33,173 nt of DNA from Gammaproteobacteria bacterium (GTDB lineage: Bacteria > Pseudomonadota > Gammaproteobacteria > Steroidobacterales > Steroidobacteraceae), in the NCBI GenBank assembly GCA_028293745.1, contig JAQGOF010000228.1:1-33173 (forward strand). The letters are read 5' to 3'. The number at the start of each line of letters is the position of its first letter. The stretch's first letter is position 1. Shown in pieces: positions 1 through 8,698 of the stretch. Below the pieces are notes generated by a model. The model was not told where the DNA came from, searched no databases, and saw only the letters and a program-made list of their open reading frames with translations. The translations under genes and the position numbers were made by a program.

Positions 1-1
1 C

Positions 2-370
2 AAACTGCAGGAACTGGCAATCACGTTCCTGCTCGAGTCGGCGCTCGGCAAGGATCGTATTCTTGAGATCTACCTGAACATCATCGAATGGGGACCGGAC
101 CTGCGTGGCCTGCGGCCCGCGGCCCGCAGCTATTTCGGTCGCGAACCCCGGGCGCTGACGCCGGCAGAGATGGCCTTCCTGGTCGCGATCATCCCTGGGC
201 CGATCAAGTACCAGAGTTCATTCGCGCACGGCACGCCGGGGCCTGGGCTGCGTTCGCTGATCGACGAACTGCTGGCGAAGCTGCGGTCGGTGCATGCGAT
301 CGGCGAGGAGGAATATATGCAAGCGCTCGGCGAACCCATCGTCGTTGCCGGCGGCAGGCCGGCCGAATGA
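2..370 (+). CDS. Family GT51 peptidoglycan glycosyltransferase, C-terminal part
   Basis: The reading frame is open from the window edge and ends in TGA at 368-370, giving 122 residues of a longer protein. The segment EIYLNIIEWG, followed by RPAARSYFG and LTPAEMAFLVAIIPGP, is the conserved later part of the GT51 transglycosylase domain, which polymerises lipid II into glycan strands at the outer face of the inner membrane. No penicillin-binding transpeptidase domain follows, so it is either a monofunctional enzyme of the MtgA type or a related short transglycosylase protein. The membrane anchor and catalytic glutamates would lie upstream of the window. It is the last ordinary housekeeping-type gene before the accessory region. 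Confidence 0.85.
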   Translation, partial: KLQELAITFLLESALGKDRILEIYLNIIEWGPDLRGLRPAARSYFGREPRALTPAEMAFLVAIIPGPIKYQSSFAHGTPGPGLRSLIDELLAKLRSVHAIGEEEYMQALGEPIVVAGGRPAE

Positions 371-577
371 TCTGTGGCGAATGGAAACGGGCGGGAGGGG
401 ATCGACAAAGTCCCCGTCTAGTTCGGTTCAGGGCTGTTTCGCACGTGAATTCAATCGACGTGGCAGGAATATGCCGCTCTCAGATTGGGTGTGCCATAAG
501 TTTGCCTTAGGGTGCGTGGGGTCGGGGCTGGCAAGCGCTGCAAGTGGTTGATTATTAAGCCCCTAGAAACACCGAGC

Positions 578-624
578 GCGGTCTGAAAATCCGCGTGTCG
601 GTGGTTCGATTCCGCCCCTGCTCA
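578..624 (+). pseudogene. tRNA-Phe (GAA) 3' half, integration-site remnant
   Basis: An anticodon arm (GCGGT, loop CTGAAAA, TCCGC; last pair T-T) carries GAA at 585-587. A five-base variable region, a perfect T arm (GGTGG, loop TTCGATT, CCGCC) and seven acceptor-type bases plus A follow. No D arm or matching 5' acceptor strand exists upstream, and no CCA follows. This is what remains when an element integrates into a tRNA gene and leaves only its 3' half. A GTTGATTAT motif at 547-555 precedes it, as at the tRNA-Gln remnant. The rest of 371-743 holds no convincing gene; a short hairpin-forming palindrome (GCCCGAACGGGC) lies near 657-668. Confidence 0.7.
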
Positions 625-697
625 TCGCAGGAATATTGACCATCGAGCGCAGGAAGCCCGAACGGGCCGTTCTTGGGAATTCATGCCTCGCGTTGTG

Positions 698-718
698 ATA
701 TTGCAAAATTTGTAATAT
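698..718. promoter_or_regulatory. Palindromic putative operator of the XRE gene
   Basis: The arms ATATTGCA and TGTAATAT flank the AT-rich centre AAATT and match at seven of eight positions. The palindrome ends 25 bp before the ATG of the XRE regulator in an otherwise GC-rich stretch. XRE-family antitoxins usually repress their own operon through such dyads, so this is a plausible autoregulatory site. That role is inferred from position and symmetry only. Confidence 0.45.
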
Positions 719-743
719 TGTAGTCGCGTTCAGCTTAGCAGTC

Positions 744-1433
744 ATGAATCACCAGCAATTCAAATCCGGACGCCTTGGTGCGCAGATGACGCAGGTGCAG
801 GCCGCGGAGCGATTGGGCCTGTCGCAGTCCTATCTGTCGCAGCTCGAGAAAGGCCAACGTCCGATAACGCCGGAAATAGCGCGACTGGCTGCTCAGGTTT
901 ACCGGCTCTCGCCGGCCGCGCTGCCATTGCCCGATGCGGTGTCAGACGCGGAGGAATCCGACGCGGCCCGGTTGGCGCGACAGCTCTCGGGGCTTGGTTA
1001 CCCCGAATTCGCGCACCTGCGCGCCGAGCGGACAAATCCCGCTGCGTTGGTATTGCGCTCGTTAGTGCACGATGACCTGGAGGTTCGCCTGACCGAGGCC
1101 CTCCCCTGGGTTCTGGCAACCTATCCGGATGTGGAATGGCCCTGGCTTACCGACCAAGTGAAGCTCAGGGACGTTCAAAATCGATTGGGTTTCTTGGTTG
1201 CCCTGGCTGAGGAGTTGGCGAAATCCCGTGAGACATTTCGACCGGCACTCGAGCCCTTGCAACAAGTCGAAACGAAACTCGAGCGCGCACGTCTGGCACG
1301 TGAAGACACTCTGTGTCGTGAATCCATGCCTGCCGCCGAGCGGCGCTGGCTGGCTTCAAATCGCTCGCCACTGGCGCGGCATTGGAATTTGTTGACTGGA
1401 TTGACAGTCGCGCAATTGCCGTATGCCAGTTGA
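744..1433 (+). CDS. XRE-family helix-turn-helix transcriptional regulator
   Basis: This 229-residue protein begins with an XRE/Cro-type helix-turn-helix at about residues 16-41 (TQVQAAERLGLSQSYLSQ, then LEKGQRP). A longer helical C-terminal domain follows, of a kind seen in regulators paired with DUF6036 nucleotidyltransferases. The downstream DUF6036 reading frame starts 11 bp before this gene's stop, so the two were translationally coupled. In such two-gene modules the regulator is thought to act as antitoxin and repressor; here it is intact while the partner is broken. Residues about 181-203 are encoded by a 68-bp segment repeated at 9,770. The ribosome-binding site is weak. Confidence 0.75.
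   Translation: MNHQQFKSGRLGAQMTQVQAAERLGLSQSYLSQLEKGQRPITPEIARLAAQVYRLSPAALPLPDAVSDAEESDAARLARQLSGLGYPEFAHLRAERTNPAALVLRSLVHDDLEVRLTEALPWVLATYPDVEWPWLTDQVKLRDVQNRLGFLVALAEELAKSRETFRPALEPLQQVETKLERARLAREDTLCRESMPAAERRWLASNRSPLARHWNLLTGLTVAQLPYAS
1285..1352 (+). repeat. 68-bp direct repeat, copy 1 (inside the XRE gene)
   Basis: This stretch encodes RLAREDTLCRESMPAAERRW near the C-terminus of the XRE regulator. It matches 9,770-9,837 at 67 of 68 positions (difference at 1343/9828). The reading phase is open and gives the same peptide in the second copy, so the repeat descends from a coding sequence. Confidence 0.9.
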
Positions 1434-1943
1434 TACTAAGGGAGCCGCGCACGCTGTGCCGCTCGAGCCGTGGCGCTCTTTTCTGCATGACCTGGATACG
1501 CGGCTCAAGGCAGCGGTCGCACTTCGTTGCCTGGGTGGCTTCGTAGTCACCCAACAATATGGTATCGGGCGCGGCACATCGGATATCGATTCCTATCAAT
1601 CTCCGCCATGTCCGCTGAGGACAATGTTGAAGTCCTTGCAGGTCTTGGCTCGGACCTCTACAAGAAGTACCGCGTTTATCTTCAATACGTCGGCATTGCA
1701 ACTCCACCTTGCGATTACGCGGAACGACTTCAACGCATGTTTCCCAAAGCGCAGTGGAGAAAATTGCAGCTATTTGCCTTGGACCCAGTAGACCTCGCCT
1801 TGTCAAAACTGGAGCGTAATTCCGATCGTGACCGCGAAGATGTCCTTCGCTTGGCCCAGGCTGGCTACATCTGCCGATCCGCAATCCGAGCTGTTCGCTG
1901 CGAGCCGGCTCTGTGCCTGAGTAGGGACAGGCTCAGTAGCTGA
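1423..1943 (+). pseudogene. DUF6036-type nucleotidyltransferase, frameshifted and missing its tail
   Basis: The first frame (from ATG 1423) gives LEPWRSFLHDLDTRL, CLGGFVVTQQYG and GRGTSDID, the last being the nucleotidyltransferase metal-binding signature. The next frame then continues with FLSISAMSAEDN, KKYRVYLQYV and FALDPVDLALSKLERNSDRD, all typical of DUF6036 proteins. One base appears to be missing near 1590, just after the DID motif. After about 1,870 the frame no longer resembles the family, and the expected final helix of the type LTLxLWIE is absent. A matching tail peptide (EWHDQTLELWIEMI) lies at 9,838-9,888. The family is AbiEii/MNT-like and usually pairs with an XRE regulator. This copy is probably inactive unless the shift is a sequencing error. 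Confidence 0.65.
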
Positions 1944-4578
1944 ACGTAGCCGTCAAGCCAATCGTGCGCGGGCGCCAGGTGATCACATAGAACAGAGGTG
2001 TGCCCCCGGTCGGGATGCCGATATCCTGAGTCGCCGTCAGTCGAGGCCGGGTATCGAGGAGATTCTGCGCGAACAGCGAGAGGTCGAGGCCGCCTCGCTT
2101 GAAGCCTGCACGCACGGAAGCATAACTTTGCGCAGGTACGCTCGGAAACCACGGAGCATAGCCGCCATTGAGTGGATTCTGATTCGGCGCGAGATCGGTC
2201 TGCTGGGCACTGTACTGGTAGTCCGCTCGCGCATAGGCTGTGTTCTGACCGAGCGGCAGGTTCGATTGCGCGAACAGAACCGCTGTCCAGGGTGAGCCTG
2301 CGAGGTGATCGCCGGCCCGCACAATGGACTGCACCGTGGGCTGCAATTGCACGGTCTCGGTGAACCGCGCATCGGTATAACTGAAACTAACACCCAGGGA
2401 CAGCGCACGTGACACGCTCACCTGCGTCTGCAGGTCAAAGCCCTTGCTCTCGGCCTCACCGATATTACCTGTGTACTGGAAGCCACACGCAGTCAGCGGC
2501 ACGTTCTGCTGAATGTTCTTCCACTTGATCAAATACGCACTTGCGTTCACCACGACGTGGTTGTCCGCGAAAGCGTTCTTGGTGCCGATCTCGTAGCTCC
2601 AGACGCTGTCCGAGTTGTACGCGGGCGGCACGTCTGTCAGGCCGATCTGGCCGAGCGCGCTATCGGACCCTCCGTAACAGAATTGCCCGACCTTCGGGTT
2701 CGTGCCGCCGATTCGAAAGCCTTTCGCGGCGGTTGCGTAGAGCAGGTTGTCCCGTCCGAGCTGGTAGCTGAGCCCGAATTTGGGAGTGACAGGATGCTCT
2801 TTCTGCGTGCCCGAGCTGAACACCTCGGGGCCGACCACGAGGGTCTCTGGATAGAAAGCTGTGCCTTCGAAGGATGCGCTGGCGTAGCGCAATCCGGCTG
2901 TCAGCTTGAGCCGTTCCAACAGTCGGATATCGGTCTGCCCGAACACCGCAATCTGGCGATCGATGCCGACCCGCGGATCTTCGACATAGATGAAACCGTC
3001 GCCGAAGTCCGGCGGCAGACCGAGGTCCGTGAGCAGCGTGGGGTCGAAAACCCGATGGCTCGTCGTCTCCCTGGCGTGTTGATAGAACACACCAGTGGTC
3101 CAGGTCACACGTGCCGCCGGGTCAGTGGACTGCAGGCGCACCTCCTGTGTCCAGTTGGCCTGATGATCTCCCCAGAAACCCAAACCTCGGGCGCCGGTTG
3201 GCGGGTAGGGATCGCCCAGGAAGATGGCGCGATCGAACTGGGTGTAGTCGGTCGTTGCACTTTGATCCCGCTTGAAGTAGGAGGTGTTGGAAACGAGTTG
3301 CAGATCGCCGAAACGCCACTCGATACGCAGTGCGGGAAGGACAAATTTATCGGTGCTCGGCTGGGAAGCCGCGTTGCCGTTCCTGAAGGGACGCGCGAAC
3401 TGACCGTCGGTCGGGTCCGGCTGGTCGGATCTCGGTGACCACCACGCCGCGGTGTCGTCCACCTGCCGCTTCTGGAAGTAGACCGATGGCGTGATGGACA
3501 AATCATCGGTTACGGCCCATTTAAGCGCCATCCGCGCAGTCACTGTACTGTTTGCGTTGGCGTCCGGATCAACGATACTGCCCGTGTGCCAGTCCACGCG
3601 GTCCACGTAGCCGCCTTCATGGCGATAGGAGGCGCTTGCTCGAAAGCCCAGTCTGCCGGGGCTGATCGGGCCGCCGCCTGCAGCGCCTAATTCGTACACC
3701 GGATCGCCGTTCGAGGTGACTGCGACTTCCGAACGGTCATAGCTGACATAGCGATCGAGACTGGGTTCGGGAGAAATGAACCGTACAGTGCCGCCCTCCG
3801 AACCTGCACCAAAGAGCGTGCCTTGCGGGCCACGAAGCACTTCTACACGTTCCAGGTCGAAAAGCTCCGGGTATGTATTGTACGAGGGAAAGGAAAGATG
3901 CCGGCCCTGAATGGGTGTGTCATCAATGTACACACCTGTAGTCGCCGCACCGGCGTTTGAGACAATACCGCGGATCGCGATGTCAGAGGACTCCGAGTTG
4001 TTATTGTTTGCGCCGCGCACGAATGTCACACCGGGTGTGATTCGGGAGATATCATCGATCACACGCACGCCCTGTGCATCCATCGCTGTCTGGTTGTAGA
4101 CGCTGACACTGATTGGTACATCCTGCAGGCGTTCTTCACGGCGCTGGGCGGTAACGACTATCTCCTGCAGCTCACTCTGTTCTGAAGCGGCTGGGGGTGT
4201 CACAGGGGGCGGAGGATTCGGCGGCCGTACCGGTGCGTTGGTTCCGGTGGGGCGCGCATGAAGCACGATAACTCCGGGGCTCTGCTCGATAACGGATAAC
4301 CTCGTCCCCGCCAGTAGTTGCTCCAACGCGGCACGAGCGGAAAGTGTGCCGACTACTGATGGTGCCGTACGCCCCTCAACCAGATCTGGCGCAAATAGAA
4401 CCTGCAGACTCGCTTGCTTCGCCAGAAGCCTCAGGGCGTCTCCCAGCGACTGCGACGGTACGTTGATGGTCTTCGGCTCATCGAGAGCTTGTGCTATAGC
4501 AGGTGTCGTCACCCAAAGGCTGAAGATAGCGACGACACCAAGTCGCCAGAGAAGATGGAGTTCGGCGTGTTGCCGCAT
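1933..4578 (-). CDS. TonB-dependent outer-membrane receptor with STN signalling domain
   Basis: The ATG at 4578 follows a G-rich ribosome-binding site and opens a classic signal peptide (residues 1-29, ending AIAQA), giving 881 residues; the frame itself extends further upstream. Residues about 32-108 form an STN domain, the periplasmic module by which FecA-type transducers contact an anti-sigma factor. A proline-rich linker, a TonB box (EIVVT, 139-143), the plug with RGPQGTLFGAGSEGG and a long beta-barrel ending in an aromatic residue (FSY) follow. The sigma/FecR pair starts 178 bp away on the other strand, so receptor occupancy probably switches on both units. The ligand is unknown; the neighbouring hydrolases suggest an organic nutrient as readily as an iron chelate. 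Confidence 0.9.
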   Translation of the reverse strand: MRQHAELHLLWRLGVVAIFSLWVTTPAIAQALDEPKTINVPSQSLGDALRLLAKQASLQVLFAPDLVEGRTAPSVVGTLSARAALEQLLAGTRLSVIEQSPGVIVLHARPTGTNAPVRPPNPPPPVTPPAASEQSELQEIVVTAQRREERLQDVPISVSVYNQTAMDAQGVRVIDDISRITPGVTFVRGANNNNSESSDIAIRGIVSNAGAATTGVYIDDTPIQGRHLSFPSYNTYPELFDLERVEVLRGPQGTLFGAGSEGGTVRFISPEPSLDRYVSYDRSEVAVTSNGDPVYELGAAGGGPISPGRLGFRASASYRHEGGYVDRVDWHTGSIVDPDANANSTVTARMALKWAVTDDLSITPSVYFQKRQVDDTAAWWSPRSDQPDPTDGQFARPFRNGNAASQPSTDKFVLPALRIEWRFGDLQLVSNTSYFKRDQSATTDYTQFDRAIFLGDPYPPTGARGLGFWGDHQANWTQEVRLQSTDPAARVTWTTGVFYQHARETTSHRVFDPTLLTDLGLPPDFGDGFIYVEDPRVGIDRQIAVFGQTDIRLLERLKLTAGLRYASASFEGTAFYPETLVVGPEVFSSGTQKEHPVTPKFGLSYQLGRDNLLYATAAKGFRIGGTNPKVGQFCYGGSDSALGQIGLTDVPPAYNSDSVWSYEIGTKNAFADNHVVVNASAYLIKWKNIQQNVPLTACGFQYTGNIGEAESKGFDLQTQVSVSRALSLGVSFSYTDARFTETVQLQPTVQSIVRAGDHLAGSPWTAVLFAQSNLPLGQNTAYARADYQYSAQQTDLAPNQNPLNGGYAPWFPSVPAQSYASVRAGFKRGGLDLSLFAQNLLDTRPRLTATQDIGIPTGGTPLFYVITWRPRTIGLTATFSY

Positions 4579-4756
4579 GAGACCCCCCGGAGGTGCTTTT
4601 CCTCGCTGCATCACAGCACGCCGCAGTTGCGGCGGTCGGCATTCATTACGCACGAACAACGACTTCCCGCCACCGGCCAAGTGCGCAGATTGGGCCGGGC
4701 TGGCGGGTATCGGGCTCTCGCGCGTAGTAATGATCGGATGAGACAAGTGCGGTCCG

Positions 4757-5341
4757 ATGGAGATACCTGAAACAAAATCGGCGAAGGCTGATGCCTTGTC
4801 GGATCCCGAGCCGGGCGCGGACCCGCTGCCGGACACGCAGCGGGCGCTCCTCGTCTTGCTCTTCAATAAGTACCGCGGCGCGTTGCTGCGACATTTGGAG
4901 CGGCTGGTTCATTCACGAGAAGACGCGGCTGAGCTGGTTCAGGAAACCTATCTGCGGGTTCTGGGCCGCATACAGACCTCACGCTTTGAGGCAGCGGCGC
5001 GCGCTTATCTGTTCCACACGGCCACGAACCTCGCGCGCGATCACTTCCGCCGTCAGCGTTTCCGAGCGCATGATCGACTGGATGAGGTGTCCGACGCGGA
5101 TCTGCCGTCGTTCTCTCCACCGGCTGAGCAAGCCGTAGCGGCAGAGGAGGTCCTGACGCTTTTGCGCAGCTCAATTCTCGAGCTGCCTCCCGAGACCCGA
5201 GCTGTGTTTATAAAGGCGAGGGTTCAGAACCTTGGCTATGCGAGCATCGCAGCTGAGTTAGGCCTGAGCACTCGCACCGTCGAACGGCGCATGGCCGAGG
5301 CGATGGAGTTTCTCTGCAACCGCCTACGAGGTGCCCGATGA
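4757..5341 (+). CDS. ECF RNA polymerase sigma factor (FecI-like)
   Basis: This is a 194-residue group IV sigma factor. Region 2 is seen around residues 35-100 (LLRHLERLVHSREDAAELVQ, ARAYLFHTATNLARDHFRRQ) and region 4 around 140-185 (LPPETRAVFIKAR, LGLSTRTVERRMAEAM). It would direct RNA polymerase to the receptor and probably to its own operon. The last codons overlap the FecR start (ATGA at 5338-5341), so the two are translationally coupled. The start lies 178 bp from the divergent receptor start; this shared space should hold both promoters. An N-terminal acidic extension of about 25 residues precedes region 2. Confidence 0.9.
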   Translation: MEIPETKSAKADALSDPEPGADPLPDTQRALLVLLFNKYRGALLRHLERLVHSREDAAELVQETYLRVLGRIQTSRFEAAARAYLFHTATNLARDHFRRQRFRAHDRLDEVSDADLPSFSPPAEQAVAAEEVLTLLRSSILELPPETRAVFIKARVQNLGYASIAAELGLSTRTVERRMAEAMEFLCNRLRGAR

Positions 5342-6288
5342 TCCGCGATGGAGTGCAACGAGGATCACCGTCACGCACTGCCGCCGAGTGGTTCGCAGCT
5401 CGTCTGCAGCCGCACGATGCCGAGCTGGAGCAGCACTTTTCCGACTGGTTAGCCGAGGACGCCAGTAACCTCGACGAATACGCACTATGCTGTTTGACTT
5501 GGGAATTGAGCGGCGCTGTCTCCCGCGATGTCGAGACGGAGCTGGCTGGTCGTCCATCTCAGTTTGGGCGTCGGATCACTTACGCGGTCGCGGCCGTCGT
5601 GGTCGCACTAGTGCTGTCTTTTGCGGTTCACGAAAGGGCGCCACCCGCCGCGAGCCAATGGCATACCGGTCCCGGAATGCAGAGGACCGTCGCTCTCGAG
5701 GACGGCAGTCGCATCACGTTGAATACCAGATCCAACCTCGAGGTGCGTATGAGTCACTCGAGGCGCGAGATCCGCTTGCTGGCGGGCGAGGCATTCTTCG
5801 AGGTTGCCAAGGACGTCGCCCGTCCGTTCCTTGTCACGACAGCCCTCGGCGAAGCGCGGGCTGTCGGTACCCGATTCAACGTGTTGCTGGAGGGCGACCG
5901 TGAGGAGATCGCGACTGAGGAGGGTAAGGTTCTAGTGCGGACTTCCGCCTCGAAAGCCGCGGCTGTCCTGGCAAGCGCGGGGATGGAGGCTACGTTGGTG
6001 CAGGGTGAGGCATCTCCAGTGCTGGGTCATGCTGACCTGGCGCGCATCGAGAACTGGCGCGCCAATCGGTTGGAGTTTGATCGAGTACCACTCGATACGG
6101 CGCTCAAGGAGATCAGCCGATACACCGCCCTGCCGGTGCGAGCACCGTCGCTCGACGTGCAACGCATCCGCATCTCTGCTGTGCTGAAGACGGGCGACAT
6201 ACAGGCGCTCAAAGCGATGCTGAAGGGTGCCTTCGGTCTCGACATCGTGGAGGGAAAGGGTGAATGGCTCGTTGTTGAAATGCGCTAG
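5338..6288 (+). CDS. FecR-type anti-sigma factor / sigma regulator
   Basis: This 316-residue single-pass membrane protein has a cytoplasmic N-terminal domain (AAEWFAARL, DWLAEDASNLDEYA) that would bind the sigma factor. One membrane segment lies at about residues 80-97, followed by the periplasmic FecR domain (VALEDGSRITLNTRSNLEV, RLLAGEAFFEVAKD, GTRFNVLL). The C-terminal STN-like module (LEFDRVPLDTALKEISRYT onward) is the expected partner of the receptor's STN domain. The protein relays occupancy of the receptor across the inner membrane. Its start overlaps the sigma stop, and its own last 29 bp overlap the next gene, so sigma, FecR and the amidohydrolase are one operon. Confidence 0.9.
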   Translation: MIRDGVQRGSPSRTAAEWFAARLQPHDAELEQHFSDWLAEDASNLDEYALCCLTWELSGAVSRDVETELAGRPSQFGRRITYAVAAVVVALVLSFAVHERAPPAASQWHTGPGMQRTVALEDGSRITLNTRSNLEVRMSHSRREIRLLAGEAFFEVAKDVARPFLVTTALGEARAVGTRFNVLLEGDREEIATEEGKVLVRTSASKAAAVLASAGMEATLVQGEASPVLGHADLARIENWRANRLEFDRVPLDTALKEISRYTALPVRAPSLDVQRIRISAVLKTGDIQALKAMLKGAFGLDIVEGKGEWLVVEMR

Positions 6289-8698
6289 CGTCGCAGTGCT
6301 CGGTTCTCTGGCCTCACAATACGCCGCCGCAGTGGATCCGCCGGTGACTGAAAGCCGCGGGGCTGATCTCATCCTCACCGGGGGTAGAATCAGGACGACT
6401 CATGGCTGGGCCGAAGCGTTGGCAGTGCGGCGCGGCGTAATCGTTGCGGTCGGGGATGCGAAGTCGGTCGAGTCGCTGAGAGCGAGCACGACTCGAACTA
6501 TCAACCTGGCAGGCGGGATCGTTCTGCCAGGTCTGCATGATGTGCACGTGCACCCCACGTTCGCTGGACTGAGCGAGCGGGAATGTCGTATTCCTCAAGG
6601 CTCGACTCTGCGGGAGACGCAGGCGAGGGTCCGCGAATGCGTGCAGAGCTCGGCTGCCGGTGCCTGGATCACCGGAGGCCAATGGGATGTTTCTGCACTC
6701 CGTGCTGTCCCCAACCGTATTCTGCTCGATCGCGTTTCGACAGAGCATCCCATACTGCTCGAGGACACGAGCGGCCACAGCTCATGGGCCAACTCCAAGG
6801 CGTTGACACTCGCTGGAATAACACGAAGCACGCCGAACCCGCCGAATGGCATCATCGAGCGGACCGCCTCCGGAGATCCAACCGGCATTATGCGGGAATC
6901 GGCCCGTGATCTCGTCAAACAACATGTTCCAGGCCCGACGCAGTCAGAAGTCAACGCAGCCCTCGCGTGGTCGCTCAAAACGATGCTGGCCAACGGGATA
7001 ACCTCCTTTACCGAGGCTGCGGTCGGATTTTCAGCAGGCGCCGAGAAGGAGCTGCAGGCGTACGCCGATCTCGCTGATGCAGGGACTCTGAAGCAACGTG
7101 TTAGTCTGTGCCTCACCTGGTCTGCCGATGAGCGTTTTGAATCGGTCCTTGCGGCGCGCAACCAGTTTGCGCGTGAGCGCCTGAGGGTCGATTGCGTGAA
7201 GATCTTTCTGGACGGCGTTCCGACTGACAGTCATACGGCCGCGATGCTCGAGCCATATCAGGGCACCATTCCCGGACGAACGGATGAGGCCGCTCGCAAG
7301 GGTCTGTTGCTCGTGGACCCGGCGCAGCTGAAGGAGTTGGTGACGCGATTCGATCGAATGGGACTGGTCGTCAAGTTTCATGCGGCCGGCGATGCAGCGG
7401 TACGGGAAGGCCTGGACGCAATCGAGGCTGCGCGTCACGCGAATGGATTCAGTACACGAATGCACAACGTTGGGCATTGCACATTCGTCGCGTCCGAGGA
7501 CATCGCGCGTGCCCGCTCGATCGGCGCAACATTCGAAGTGTCTCCCTATCTTTGGGGACCCACGCCGATCAACGACGATATCACCGCCGCAGTCGGTCCG
7601 GAATTGATCAAACGCGTGTGGCCGGTGCGAGAGATGATCGACTCTGGCGCCGCGGTGGTGGCCGGGTCGGACTGGGCCGTTGTGCCTTCCGTCAATCCCT
7701 GGGTCGGCATCGAAACGCTGCTCACGCGAGAGAAGCCCGGCGGCAGCCCGCAGTCCTTCGGCAAGATCGAGGCGATCACGATTAACGAGGCCGTCGATCT
7801 GTTTACGGTGAATGCAGCCCGTCAGGAGGGTATGGCCAACCGGATCGGGTCCCTCGAAGCGGGAATGATCGCCGACCTCATCGTGCTGGATCGCGATCCG
7901 TTCGCCGTCCCGTCCCGCGAAGTCCATTCAATCAGGGTGCGCAAAACCTTCATCGAGGGCGAACTGGTGTATGGATCCGAAGCGGTCGAGGACTCGTCCG
8001 CCTCGGGATCCAACAATGCCCGTGCATCCACTCGTAACGGACGGTGGCTGATGGTCGTGAAAACGGTCAGCAAGGATCCGCAACGTGAAACTCAGTTCAA
8101 CGAGTGGTATGACAAGATCGATGTGCCGGATGTGCTCGAGGTTCCGGGCTACATGCGTGCGCGCCGCGGAGTGAAGCTCGGAGCCGATCACGACTATGAC
8201 CAGGATGGCAAATATATCGCCATTTACAACATGGAAGGCGAGTCCATCGACAAGGTCATCATCGAGATGCTCATGGCGACCCGCAAAATGGAAGAACGCG
8301 GACGATCGACCGATCTGCTGAAGGTGGTCGAGCGTGTTTATTATCGTGAGTATGCACCGTCAACTCAATATAACAGGAGCGTTGGCGGAGGCGGGCACGA
8401 GTATCTGTACGTACTTCGCACTAACAGCCCGACCTTGCCGGAAATGACACACATCGAGGGTGTGGTCCGCGCGACCCGTTACGAGTTGTACAGGGTGTTG
8501 ATGACGGAGCCAAAGCGGGTTCCCCAGTATCTCACGCTGATAGAGTTGCGCGCGGACACGGTGGAACAAGCCCGGAGCCGCATGAAGGGTGCGCTTGGAA
8601 AGCTGCAGTCCGGCGGTGGTGCGCCAGCTGTCGAGGAGGATGCGCATGCCTATCTCGAGATAAGCGATGTGCGACGCAATGCCGGCACCCAACAATGA
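6260..8698 (+). CDS. Exported amidohydrolase (YtcJ-like) fused to a C-terminal ferredoxin-like region
   Basis: The GTG at 6260, behind a GGAGGG site at 6249-6254, is preferred over the upstream GTG at 6227 because it gives a signal-peptide-like start (residues 1-24); 812 residues result. Residues about 35-590 are an amidohydrolase-3 domain: metal ligands in GLHDVHVHP (H96, H98), then GHSSWANSKAL, FHAAGDAAV and GSDWAVVPSVNPW. These enzymes use one or two metals to cleave amide, carbamate or related bonds; the substrate cannot be told. Residues about 594-800 form a second region with two related units (FNEWYDKIDVPDVLEVPGY; then YLYVLRTNSP onward) resembling the EthD/DUF4286 dimeric alpha-beta barrel families. 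I do not know this fusion as standard. It ends in an ATGA overlap with the next gene. Confidence 0.8.
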   Translation: MNGSLLKCASVAVLGSLASQYAAAVDPPVTESRGADLILTGGRIRTTHGWAEALAVRRGVIVAVGDAKSVESLRASTTRTINLAGGIVLPGLHDVHVHPTFAGLSERECRIPQGSTLRETQARVRECVQSSAAGAWITGGQWDVSALRAVPNRILLDRVSTEHPILLEDTSGHSSWANSKALTLAGITRSTPNPPNGIIERTASGDPTGIMRESARDLVKQHVPGPTQSEVNAALAWSLKTMLANGITSFTEAAVGFSAGAEKELQAYADLADAGTLKQRVSLCLTWSADERFESVLAARNQFARERLRVDCVKIFLDGVPTDSHTAAMLEPYQGTIPGRTDEAARKGLLLVDPAQLKELVTRFDRMGLVVKFHAAGDAAVREGLDAIEAARHANGFSTRMHNVGHCTFVASEDIARARSIGATFEVSPYLWGPTPINDDITAAVGPELIKRVWPVREMIDSGAAVVAGSDWAVVPSVNPWVGIETLLTREKPGGSPQSFGKIEAITINEAVDLFTVNAARQEGMANRIGSLEAGMIADLIVLDRDPFAVPSREVHSIRVRKTFIEGELVYGSEAVEDSSASGSNNARASTRNGRWLMVVKTVSKDPQRETQFNEWYDKIDVPDVLEVPGYMRARRGVKLGADHDYDQDGKYIAIYNMEGESIDKVIIEMLMATRKMEERGRSTDLLKVVERVYYREYAPSTQYNRSVGGGGHEYLYVLRTNSPTLPEMTHIEGVVRATRYELYRVLMTEPKRVPQYLTLIELRADTVEQARSRMKGALGKLQSGGGAPAVEEDAHAYLEISDVRRNAGTQQ

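Noticed and set aside
578..624. A functional tRNA-Phe gene
   Set aside because: The 5' acceptor strand and D arm are missing upstream, the anticodon stem has a T-T pair, and CCA is absent.
563..745. Minus-strand frame reading SRGGIEPPTRGFSDRA
   Set aside because: It is the same artefact, from the tRNA-Phe 3' half.
1890..1935. Terminator between the DUF6036 remnant and the first receptor
   Set aside because: Only short matches (CTGAG with CTCAG; the GAGCCGGCTC palindrome) are present, without a stable stem or T-run.
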